Source: an uncultured Clostridia bacterium (GTDB lineage: Bacteria > Bacillota > Clostridia > TANB77 > CAG-508). Taken from it: a stretch of DNA of 6,932 bases. This document shows positions 1-6,129 of the stretch, piece by piece. Position numbers and translations under genes: made by a program. Below the pieces are notes generated by a model. That model ran no database searches and was not told the DNA's origin. It saw nothing but the letters and a program-made list of their open reading frames with translations. The DNA lies in assembly GCA_947628885.1 (NCBI GenBank), contig CANRBO010000069.1, forward strand, positions 1 through 6,932, written 5' to 3'. Within the stretch, counting starts at the first letter, position 1, and the number at the start of each line of letters is the position of its first letter.

Positions 1-1
1 G

Positions 2-88
2 CTTACATAATGCCATTCGGCTCTTGTATGTAATTTGCTTCATTCGCCCTACGCTGACGCTCCGGTTGGGCGCTGCGCGGCTGCTGAC
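2..88. other. GC-rich patch, possible dispersed repeat or end of a foreign insert
   Basis: Bases 45-88 are about 75% G+C (33 of 44 by hand count), whereas the rest of the window is very AT-rich. The patch contains short inverted repeats: TTACATA at 3-9 with TATGTAA at 27-33, and CGCCC at 45-49 with GGGCG at 68-72. On the minus strand the patch is open in one frame from 88 to the left edge, with an ATG at 43. There is no convincing ribosome site, and only 14 codons remain, so I do not call a gene. The composition break suggests a dispersed intergenic repeat or the end of a transferred segment. What it belongs to lies outside the window. Confidence 0.45.
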
Positions 89-91
89 AAC

Positions 92-97
92 TATAAT
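92..97 (+). promoter_or_regulatory. Possible -10 box upstream of the nucleoside kinase gene
   Basis: A perfect TATAAT lies 82 bases before the kinase start, at the edge of the GC-rich patch. No good -35 box sits at the usual distance; TTGGGC at 66-71 is 20 bases away. An alternative promoter is TTGATT (117-122) with TATTCT (139-144) at 16-bp spacing. Either could drive the kinase and the two membrane protein genes that follow. In such AT-rich DNA a lone -10 match is weak evidence. Confidence 0.3.
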
Positions 98-178
98 ATT
101 TTTAAGATAATAAAAATTGATTAAATTAGTTTATAGATTATTCTTTAAAATCTAAATAAAAAACAAAAAGGAGTACAG

Positions 179-1828
179 ATGAAAATATATTATCAAGGCA
201 AAGAAGTTGGCATGAACGGAGATATTAAAAGAGTAATGGATATGTTCAAGGAAAATATACGCATATCTCCAAAACACATAATAGCATGTTTATGTAATAA
301 TGAAGTAAAGCCATTAGATTACGAAATAAAAGAAGGCGACACAGTAGAACTTCTTGATATTACTAGCAGAGACGGCATGATGGTTTACATTAGGGGCGCA
401 TTGTATTTAATGGCAATGGCATTTTACAAAACATATCCTGAAGCAAAGCTAATTGTAAATTTTCAACTTTCAAATTCAATGTATTGTGAAATTGAAAATA
501 TGAAAGTAACAGAAGAAATGATAAAAAAGGTAAAAGCTAAAATGCAACAGATAGTAGCAAAAGATTTACCAATTACTAAGAAAACAATGACGAAACAAGA
601 AGCGGAGAAATTTTACGAAAAAGAAAAAACGCTTAGGGGAATATTGCAATTAGATAAAGATAGTAAAGAAGAAATAACACTATATTTTTGCGAAGATTTT
701 TACGACTATTTTTATGGAGTAATGCCAATAAGCACAGGATTTATTGATATATTTGATATAAGTAAATATAAAAACGGATTTTTAGTAAGATATCCAAATA
801 GAAGCAATGCAACAGAGATAGGCGAATTCAAAGAAAGCAAAAAATTCCTAGCAACATTGAAGGAATATGATGATATAAATAGTTTAATGAATATAAAAAC
901 AATTTACCATGTAAATAATGAAATAAATAAAGACGGTGGAAGAAGCCTAATATTAGCATCAGAAGCGTTATTAGAAAAGAAGATAGCAGAAATAGCTGAC
1001 CAAATCTCGAAAAAAAGAGGAATAAAAATGGTTTTAATAGCTGGACCTTCTTCATCAGGAAAAACTACATTTGCAAAAAGATTAGGAATACAGCTAAAAG
1101 TAAACGGCATGAAACCAGTAACGATTGGCACAGACAACTATTTTGTAGAAAGAGCAGACACTCCAAGAGACGAGAACGGAGAATATGATTTTGAAACAAT
1201 TGAAGCCTTAGACCTAAAGCTATTTAATGACCACTTGTCAAGATTAATAAAAGGTGAAACAGTTGAATCACCTGTATTTGATTTCAAGGTAGGAACCAAA
1301 AGATATACTGGAAAGAATTTCATAAGTTTAGCAGAAGATGAAGTATTAATAATAGAAGGAATTCACAGCCTAAATGATAGGCTTACAGAAGCCATACCTG
1401 ACGAGAAAAAATTCAAAATATATATAAGCGATTTAACAGTATTAAATGTAGATTATCATAATAGAATATCAACCACAGACACAAGATTAATAAGAAGAAT
1501 AGTAAGAGATTATAACTTTAGGGGTTATTCAGCATTAGACACTTTGAGCAGGTGGGCATCAGTAAATAATGGAGAAAATAAAAATATTTTTCCATTTCAA
1601 GAAGAAGCAGATGCAATGTTCAATAGCTCTTTAGTATATGAGTTAGCTGTATTGGCAAAATATGCAGTACCACTACTTAAAGAAATAACAAATGACAAGA
1701 AGGAATACTCAGAAGCAAAAAGATTAATTTCATTTTTGCAATATTTTAAGCCAATTGAAGACGAAAGCGCAATACCAAACAATTCAATATTAAGAGAATT
1801 CATAGGAGATAGTGTATTTGAATATTAA
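179..1828 (+). CDS. Nucleoside kinase, uridine kinase-like, with TGS/tRNA-synthetase-like N-terminus
   Basis: This is a cytoplasmic P-loop kinase of the uridine kinase/phosphoribulokinase superfamily, expected to phosphorylate a nucleoside with a nucleoside triphosphate. Residues about 1-60 look like a TGS (ubiquitin-like) domain. Residues about 60-230 resemble the second additional domain of threonyl-tRNA synthetases, and the kinase domain fills the C-terminal half. The Walker A motif GPSSSGKT is at 289-296. TDNYF at 318-322, the IEGIHSLND strand and the RIVRDYNFRGYSA and FPFQEEADAMFNSSLVYEL segments are typical of this clostridial family. At 549 residues it is a normal full length. The ATG is preceded by AAGGAG at 168-173 with a 5-base gap. 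The next gene begins 31 bases downstream without an obvious terminator, so co-transcription is plausible. The family is recognised confidently; the exact substrate is inferred, and uridine is only the best guess. Confidence 0.9.
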   Translation: MKIYYQGKEVGMNGDIKRVMDMFKENIRISPKHIIACLCNNEVKPLDYEIKEGDTVELLDITSRDGMMVYIRGALYLMAMAFYKTYPEAKLIVNFQLSNSMYCEIENMKVTEEMIKKVKAKMQQIVAKDLPITKKTMTKQEAEKFYEKEKTLRGILQLDKDSKEEITLYFCEDFYDYFYGVMPISTGFIDIFDISKYKNGFLVRYPNRSNATEIGEFKESKKFLATLKEYDDINSLMNIKTIYHVNNEINKDGGRSLILASEALLEKKIAEIADQISKKRGIKMVLIAGPSSSGKTTFAKRLGIQLKVNGMKPVTIGTDNYFVERADTPRDENGEYDFETIEALDLKLFNDHLSRLIKGETVESPVFDFKVGTKRYTGKNFISLAEDEVLIIEGIHSLNDRLTEAIPDEKKFKIYISDLTVLNVDYHNRISTTDTRLIRRIVRDYNFRGYSALDTLSRWASVNNGENKNIFPFQEEADAMFNSSLVYELAVLAKYAVPLLKEITNDKKEYSEAKRLISFLQYFKPIEDESAIPNNSILREFIGDSVFEY

Positions 1829-1859
1829 TGAAAAAATTATGGTAAGGATTAAATAAAAT

Positions 1860-2396
1860 ATGAAAATCAAGGATTCAAAAATAGTACAAATAATAAAAGA
1901 AGATATTAAAAGATTTCCAGTTACAATGTATATTATTTTTGCCATAACAATATTATGGCCATTACTTATATCTATAACAGGAGATACCAATTTGATAATA
2001 ATAGGGATTGGTTTAATAATAGCATTTGCAACATATATTGTAGAAACAATTCCAAAAAAGAAAAAATTAATATATTATATATTATCTATTGCACTAGCTA
2101 TTGTAGGAAGAATAATTTATTTAATAGTTGGATTAATTTTTCTTTTGATTTTTAAATATAAAAAGTCAGGAAAAAGTTTATGGAATTATACTAAAAGTGT
2201 CCTAAATGTTTTTTTGTATATTTTTATGGCATTTTATGTAGAAACATTTATAGTGATGTTTGTTGTATTTGGAAGTTTAGGCGTATCAGGAAGTCCAGTT
2301 AAATCAATTGTATTATTTGTTGTTTTAGAATTAGGAGTTTTGCTATTTGGATTGGTTTTGTTACCAAACATATTATATAGAATCAGTGAATTATAG
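1860..2396 (+). CDS. Short integral membrane protein, paralogue of the N-terminal part of the next gene
   Basis: A 178-residue protein made almost entirely of membrane segments (roughly 20-40, 44-62, 69-100, 111-138, 147-172), with no signal peptide or catalytic motif. It parallels the first 200 or so residues of the downstream 555-residue protein. Both begin MKIK with an amphipathic stretch ending in a K/R-FP-[VI]-T motif, both have a TYIVE/TYLIE segment followed by a lysine-rich loop and IYY, and both carry a Y-K-x-S loop before a Val/Phe-rich helix. The last helix, 'LLPNILYRI', lines up with 'YYVPTMIYTF' of the neighbour. It lacks the later helices and the soluble C-terminus. It could be a shortened duplicate or an independent short family member. 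AAGGAT at 1844-1849 is the likely ribosome site, 10 bases before the ATG. Function unknown. Confidence 0.8.
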   Translation: MKIKDSKIVQIIKEDIKRFPVTMYIIFAITILWPLLISITGDTNLIIIGIGLIIAFATYIVETIPKKKKLIYYILSIALAIVGRIIYLIVGLIFLLIFKYKKSGKSLWNYTKSVLNVFLYIFMAFYVETFIVMFVVFGSLGVSGSPVKSIVLFVVLELGVLLFGLVLLPNILYRISEL

Positions 2397-2407
2397 AAAG
2401 TATAAGA

Positions 2408-2435
2408 GTTTGCAAAATTTAATTCTTTTACAAAC
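2408..2435 (+). other. Hairpin between the two membrane protein genes
   Basis: GTTTGCAAAA at 2408-2417 pairs with TTTTACAAAC at 2426-2435, with one C/A mismatch and an 8-base loop. No T-run follows, so it is not a standard intrinsic terminator. It may affect mRNA processing or stability in the 73-base gap, or be a chance pairing in AT-rich DNA. Confidence 0.3.
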
Positions 2436-2469
2436 TAGATTTGTAACTTAGGAAGGAACAAGATTAATT

Positions 2470-4137
2470 ATGAAGATAAAAGAAAAAATAGAAAATTTAC
2501 TAAATATTTTAAAAAGAAGTGTAGAAAAATTTCCAATCACAATAATAAGTATATTTGTGCTAACATTAATTTATACTGTATGTATAGGAAATACAAAAGT
2601 AGATTGGGAATTAATAGGAAAGATAACACTATGCATTACGATATTCGCAAGTACAACGTATTTAATAGAAGTATTAGTAAAAGAAAAAAAGCCAAATCTA
2701 ATTATATATTATCTAATATCGTTTATTTGGGCAATCACATTGACACTACTAACAAATGTAAAAGACGACGTAATGGGTATGTCAAACGAATTATTTATAC
2801 ATATACTAATTAGAATTATAGTTTGCCATATTTTATCAACTTCAATTTTAAGCATGTATTTTAACTACAAAAATTCAGAAAAAACATTTGCACACTATTT
2901 GATAAATGTTGTGGTAGGCATTTTTAAAACAAGCTTAATATATGGACTCCTAGCAATAGGAAGCTCAATTATAGTATCTATTTTCGTATATTTAATATTA
3001 AATGGAAGGGGCTATATATTATTAGGAAGAGTAGAAATATTGTTATTAGGACTATATTATGTACCAACAATGATTTATACTTTTTATAAACAAGAAGGCG
3101 AAATAGGCAAATTCGTCAAAATAGTTATGAAATATGTGCTAGGCACACTTGTAATGATAGCATTTGCAATAATTTATTTGTACATAATAAAAATATTAAT
3201 TCTAAGAAATATGCCTTCAAACCAAATATTTAGAATATTATCATCACTATTTATTATAGGTATGCCAATATGGACAATGGGCATGGCGATAGACGAAGGA
3301 AAAACTTTCGACAAAATAAATAGCAAATTACCATATCTATTTGTACCATTTATATTCTTGCAAATGTACTCAATAGGAGTAAGAATTGGCGAAAATGGCA
3401 TGACAGAAGCAAGATATTTGTGCGTTATGCTAATTATCTTTGAAATAATTTACACATTAATTTATGCCAAAAATAAAACAAAAATAGAAAATAATTTATT
3501 AGTAATTTTTGCATTAGTAATAATATCATTGATAGCACCATTTATTAATATGTTCAGAGTATCAGCATTAAACCAATTCAATATTTTAAGAAAATATGAT
3601 CAAAAGGATAATATAACAAAAGAAGAAAGAACAAAATTAAATGGAGCATATTGGTATTTACAAGAACATCCAATTGGAAAACAATATTTAAATAGTTACC
3701 AATTAAGAAATGATGTAAGCGACGGCTACGAATATGACGAAAATATTGAAAATAGAGAAAGCTTAGATGTCTATAGAGAAAAAGAATATGTCAATGTAAA
3801 CGGATATAAAAGATTATATAGTATAAGCGCAAGTTCATATTCATATAGCTATTATAACTATAGTAGTATTGATGAAAACGAAACAATAGAAGAAATATTT
3901 AAAAATATCAGTTTTGATGTAAAAGGTATGGATCAAAATATTAAAGTAAATATGCTAAGCCAAGTAAATCAGTATATTAGGCTTGGAAAATCTTTAGAGA
4001 AAGAATTTGATGATATAAATGAAATAATTATAGATAATAATAGAAAAATCGTATTAGACTCAATAAATATCGATTATGATAAAACGACAAATGAGTTATA
4101 TTATTATAATATAACTGGATATTTGTTAGAAAAATAA
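2470..4137 (+). CDS. Multi-pass membrane protein, DUF4153-like
   Basis: A 555-residue polytopic membrane protein. I read about eleven hydrophobic segments (roughly 22-40, 48-68, 77-95, 108-130, 144-177, 183-204, 218-246, 252-273, 287-304, 316-333, 342-362). They are followed by a soluble tail from about 380 to the end. The segment 'RIGENGMTEARY' at about 305-316 matches the conserved loop, G-[LIM]-T-E-x-R-Y, that I associate with DUF4153/DUF4173 proteins. The tail contains 'GAYWYLQEHPIGKQYL' near 392-407 and a Ser/Tyr-rich patch near 439-456. The role of this family is not established. The gene starts at an ATG after AGGAAGGAA at 2450-2458 and follows a short paralogue, so the two may be made together. 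No enzymatic residues are evident. The membrane call is firm; the family name is from memory of motifs. Confidence 0.85.
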   Translation: MKIKEKIENLLNILKRSVEKFPITIISIFVLTLIYTVCIGNTKVDWELIGKITLCITIFASTTYLIEVLVKEKKPNLIIYYLISFIWAITLTLLTNVKDDVMGMSNELFIHILIRIIVCHILSTSILSMYFNYKNSEKTFAHYLINVVVGIFKTSLIYGLLAIGSSIIVSIFVYLILNGRGYILLGRVEILLLGLYYVPTMIYTFYKQEGEIGKFVKIVMKYVLGTLVMIAFAIIYLYIIKILILRNMPSNQIFRILSSLFIIGMPIWTMGMAIDEGKTFDKINSKLPYLFVPFIFLQMYSIGVRIGENGMTEARYLCVMLIIFEIIYTLIYAKNKTKIENNLLVIFALVIISLIAPFINMFRVSALNQFNILRKYDQKDNITKEERTKLNGAYWYLQEHPIGKQYLNSYQLRNDVSDGYEYDENIENRESLDVYREKEYVNVNGYKRLYSISASSYSYSYYNYSSIDENETIEEIFKNISFDVKGMDQNIKVNMLSQVNQYIRLGKSLEKEFDDINEIIIDNNRKIVLDSINIDYDKTTNELYYYNITGYLLEK

Positions 4138-4148
4138 AAATTAAATTT

Positions 4149-4209
4149 TTAGAATCAATACTTGCCTATGATAATTAAAATATTATAGGCAAGTATTAGG
4201 ATGTAATCA
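4149..4209. repeat. Palindromic repeat, copy 1 (left of the Rpn gene)
   Basis: AATACTTGCCTAT at 4157-4169 pairs exactly with ATAGGCAAGTATT at 4185-4197. The stem extends inward to 17 bp with one G-T wobble, leaving a 7-base loop. A second copy lies at 5709-5769 in the same orientation, sharing flanking bases such as TTAGAAT before and GATGTAAT after. No T-run follows on either strand, so it is not a classic terminator, though it sits just after a stop codon. It could be an mRNA 3' processing structure, a small palindromic interspersed repeat, or the boundary of a mobile segment. Confidence 0.8.
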
Positions 4210-4239
4210 AAAAAGATAACATATTAAAAAAATTTGAAA

Positions 4240-4287
4240 AAAATAACAAGAAATGCACAAATAAAAAAATATGCTTTTTGTTATTTT
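4240..4287. other. Inverted repeat upstream of the Rpn promoter
   Basis: AAAATAACAA at 4240-4249 pairs with TTGTTATTTT at 4278-4287, with a 28-base loop that can add a few more pairs. The A-rich side and T-rich side give it the look of a weak bidirectional terminator between the membrane gene and the promoter at 4301. The loop is long and the stem has only two G-C pairs, so this is tentative. Confidence 0.25.
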
Positions 4288-4300
4288 CTGAAAAATAGTG

Positions 4301-4329
4301 TTGACATTACTGTTATAATATGGTAATAT
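4301..4329 (+). promoter_or_regulatory. Sigma-A type promoter for the Rpn transcript
   Basis: A perfect -35 box TTGACA (4301-4306) is followed after exactly 17 bases by TAATAT (4324-4329), which has a TG two bases upstream as in extended -10 elements. Transcription would begin near 4336. A TATAAT at 4314-4319 is too close to the same -35 box. The predicted leader to the TTG start at 4695 is about 360 nt. A perfect 12-bp palindrome, ATGATATATCAT at 4346-4357, lies just past the predicted start and could be an operator. Confidence 0.65.
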
Positions 4330-4335
4330 ATAGAC

Positions 4336-4694
4336 CGAGATTATAATGATATATCATAGTAGAAAAATCCTTACACTGAAGAAAAGCTATAATTTAATAA
4401 AATATCTCGTAAAAATTATAACTAGTGAACATAAGAAAAATATTGCATTAAGCGAAAAATAAGATGCAATTTTGTAGAGTAAATGTAATTAGCATAAGCA
4501 ATGTAGTTTAATGTAATATTTTAATAAGCAAAAGACATTTTAAAATTTCGTCACATGAAAATTAGCAGTAACTTTGTAAAATAAAAATGCAAGTTAGGTC
4601 TAGTGAAAAATTAAATGCAAGTTGTATAATAAAAATTTACAAAATAACTTGAAAAGAGTGACGAAATATAATATAATGAAAGGAGAGATAAATA
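4336..4694 (+). promoter_or_regulatory. Long structured 5' leader of the Rpn gene
   Basis: This 360-base stretch has no credible reading frame of its own but several inverted repeats. They are CGAGAT (4336-4341) with ATCTCG (4404-4409), and ATTGCAT (4442-4448) with ATGCAAT (4464-4470). There is also a nested pair: ATTTCGTCAC (4545-4554) with GTGACGAAAT (4658-4667) outside, and TTTGTAAA (4573-4580) with TTTACAAA (4636-4643) inside. AAATGCAAGTT occurs twice within that loop (4585-4595 and 4613-4623). The outer stem ends 11 bases before the ribosome site, so folding could influence translation. It matches no riboswitch class I know. It may instead be a small RNA gene or the end of a mobile element. 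Confidence 0.4.
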
Positions 4695-5690
4695 TTGAAC
4701 AGTGTAAAGAAAAAGAACTACATAAAAAATGAGCTTGAGAAATACATAAACAATCCACATGACAAAATAGTTAGAGATGTATTGTTAGAAAAAAGAGAAG
4801 GAATTACATTTTTAAATAATGTATTAAAGTTAAAAGAACCGTTAAAAATAGAAAAAATAGAAAATTATACAAATAGCTTTGTAAGTACAAAATTAGAAAA
4901 TAAAATCTCAGATGTAGTATATAAAGTAGTAAACGAAAATATCTATATAGTAATAGAACATCAAACGAAGAAAGATAAGAGCATGAAGAAAAGGATGTTA
5001 TTTTATAAAATGGAAGTATTAAGAAAGTTAGCAGATGAGTTAGAGGATGAAGAAAAATTAGAAAGAAAAAATTACATAGATCCAACAGTGATAGGGATAG
5101 TGCTATATACAGGAAAAGAAAAATGGAATCGTAAAAATAATAAAATAAAAAGTAAAAAAATAACGATGACCTTAAAGAAATGGAAGACACAAGAAATGTC
5201 GAATTATGAATTGGTCAATGCACAAGAAATAGATGAAGAAAAGTTACTGGAAGAAAATAGCATGTTGTCAAAGGTATTACTAATAGAAAGACTAAAAAAT
5301 ATAGATGAAGCAAAAAAATTATCAGAAAAAATAATGAAACAAGAAATGACAAAAGAGATGAGAGAAAGAATCAATTTGTATATGATTGTATTGATAGCAC
5401 AAAACTTAAAAATGCCTCGAGCAGAGGTAGAAAAGATTATAAAAAATAAGAAGGAGGTAGGCAAGATGCAAGTAGATGAGATGTTACAAAGAGAAGCAAG
5501 AAGATTAAGAAGAGAAGGAAGAAAAGAGGGAATTGCTGTTGGGAAGGAAAAAGAAAAAATAAAAATAAGAGAAATAATAAAAAATTTAATATTAAACAAT
5601 GTGCAAGATGAACAAATAGAAAAAAGTATAAACATAAGTAACATAGAATTAAAACAAATAAAACAAGAACTAATTAATCAAAATGCGTAA
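4695..5690 (+). CDS. Rpn-family PD-(D/E)XK nuclease (recombination-promoting nuclease / putative transposase), RpnL-like
   Basis: A 331-residue member of the Rpn/YhgA (Transposase_31-like) family, DNA nucleases linked to recA-independent recombination and toxic phage defence. An opening 'HDKIVRDVL' (about 22-30) resembles the family's first helix. The nuclease core shows D73 in 'SDVVYKV' and E88-x-Q90 in 'VIEHQ', the expected D...ExQ active site. It is followed by 'PTVIGIVLYTG' at about 110-120, another family hallmark. The C-terminus has the typical charged 'EGRKEGIAVGKEKEK' linker and a small helical domain. The start is TTG, supported by AAAGGAG at 4679-4685 with 9-base spacing; the nearby ATG at 4676 is out of frame and the first in-frame internal ATG would remove the active site. 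Length and key residues look intact. It is bracketed by two palindromic repeats, suggesting an accessory insertion. The family call is strong; activity is inferred. Confidence 0.88.
   Translation: MNSVKKKNYIKNELEKYINNPHDKIVRDVLLEKREGITFLNNVLKLKEPLKIEKIENYTNSFVSTKLENKISDVVYKVVNENIYIVIEHQTKKDKSMKKRMLFYKMEVLRKLADELEDEEKLERKNYIDPTVIGIVLYTGKEKWNRKNNKIKSKKITMTLKKWKTQEMSNYELVNAQEIDEEKLLEENSMLSKVLLIERLKNIDEAKKLSEKIMKQEMTKEMRERINLYMIVLIAQNLKMPRAEVEKIIKNKKEVGKMQVDEMLQREARRLRREGRKEGIAVGKEKEKIKIREIIKNLILNNVQDEQIEKSINISNIELKQIKQELINQNA
5451..5458 (+). promoter_or_regulatory. Internal ribosome binding site within the Rpn gene
   Basis: AAGGAGGT, essentially the full anti-16S complement, lies inside the Rpn reading frame 7 bases before an in-frame ATG at 5466. 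It is stronger than the site used by the full-length gene's TTG start. Purine-rich codons (Lys-Lys-Glu-Val) encode it, so chance is possible, but the strength and spacing are ideal. Confidence 0.7.
5466..5690 (+). CDS. Nested RpnS-like short protein (C-terminal domain of the Rpn nuclease)
   Basis: Translation from the internal ATG, residue 258 of the full-length protein, gives 74 residues in the same frame with the same stop. The product begins MQVDEM. It contains the Arg/Glu-rich 'EARRLRREGRKEG' helix and a C-terminal helical domain ('NNVQDEQIEKSINISNIELKQIKQ'), and none of the nuclease core. In Escherichia coli Rpn genes, an internally initiated C-terminal protein (RpnS) has been described that binds the full-length toxin (RpnL) and blocks it. 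The position, size and domain content here fit that arrangement. The internal start is seen in the sequence; the antitoxin role is inferred by analogy. A TTG start for the long form and an ATG with a stronger site for the short form would favour excess inhibitor. Confidence 0.65.
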   Translation: MQVDEMLQREARRLRREGRKEGIAVGKEKEKIKIREIIKNLILNNVQDEQIEKSINISNIELKQIKQELINQNA

Positions 5691-5708
5691 TTGTTAAATT
5701 ACAGTTTC

Positions 5709-5769
5709 TTAGAATTTAATACTTGTCTATAGTAATTAAAATATTATAGGCAAGTATTAAGATGTAATA
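5709..5769. repeat. Palindromic repeat, copy 2 (right of the Rpn gene)
   Basis: AATACTTGTCTAT at 5718-5730 pairs with ATAGGCAAGTATT at 5746-5758, extending to a 17-bp stem with two G-T wobbles and a similar 7-base loop. Its right arm and loop equal those of the copy at 4157-4197. The left arm differs at three positions, and each change keeps a pair. It begins about 20 bases after the Rpn stop codon, as copy 1 does after the membrane gene, which would suit a 3' end structure for each transcript. Confidence 0.8.
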
Positions 5770-5799
5770 AAAATGTAATATAAAATAACGAAATAACAA

Positions 5800-5828
5800 T
5801 TGAAAAAATAAAGATGATGTGATAGTAT
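5800..5828 (+). promoter_or_regulatory. Possible promoter for the AG-repeat leader and pilin-like gene
   Basis: TTGAAA (5800-5805) is followed after 17 bases by TAGTAT (5823-5828), matching five and four of six consensus bases. Transcription would start near 5835, placing the AG repeat and a roughly 295-base leader before the pilin-like gene. The match is moderate in AT-rich DNA. Confidence 0.35.
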
Positions 5829-5879
5829 AAATGTAACAATAAAAAAAAAATCAAAACAAAAGAAAGGTAAAAATAAAAA

Positions 5880-5951
<72 letters not shown>

Positions 5952-6129
5952 AAAGTAAAAATGTAAGTTTATTAAGAGACCAAAAAAACAGAAACAATTA
6001 TAATATAAATATTAATGGAGTAAATTTTTTAAATAAATGGAGTAAATCTATGTGTTTTAGAGGAAGCTAAAATGCATAGATTTTTGTGGTGGTGTGAAAA
6101 TTAAGTAACAGAAAGGAAAATTAATAAAA
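5952..6129 (+). other. Leader region before the pilin-like gene
   Basis: No long gene is visible. AATGGAGTAAAT occurs twice as a direct repeat (6014-6025 and 6036-6047). AAAGG at 6112-6116 is the likely ribosome site for the following ATG at 6130, with a longer than usual 13-base gap. The alternative frame from the AG tract stays open through 6067, which is notable in such AT-rich sequence. Confidence 0.4.

Noticed and set aside
2..43. Minus-strand ATG at 43 opening to the left edge
   Set aside because: Only 14 codons visible, no good ribosome site, and it sits in the GC-rich patch; not enough for a gene call.
2580..2813. 77-residue plus-strand frame inside the large membrane protein gene
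   Set aside because: Out of frame with a well-supported gene; Lys/Asn-rich random composition and no ribosome site.
4157..4197. Palindrome as an intrinsic terminator
   Set aside because: The stem is strong, but no T-run follows on either strand, so it is reported as a palindromic repeat.
4804..5190. 128-residue minus-strand frame opposite the Rpn gene
   Set aside because: Its Phe/Leu/Ser/Tyr-rich sequence is what the complement of a Lys/Glu/Ile-rich gene gives; the plus strand has clear nuclease motifs.
5204..5644. 146-residue minus-strand frame
   Set aside because: Antisense shadow of the Rpn C-terminal half, without a family signature.
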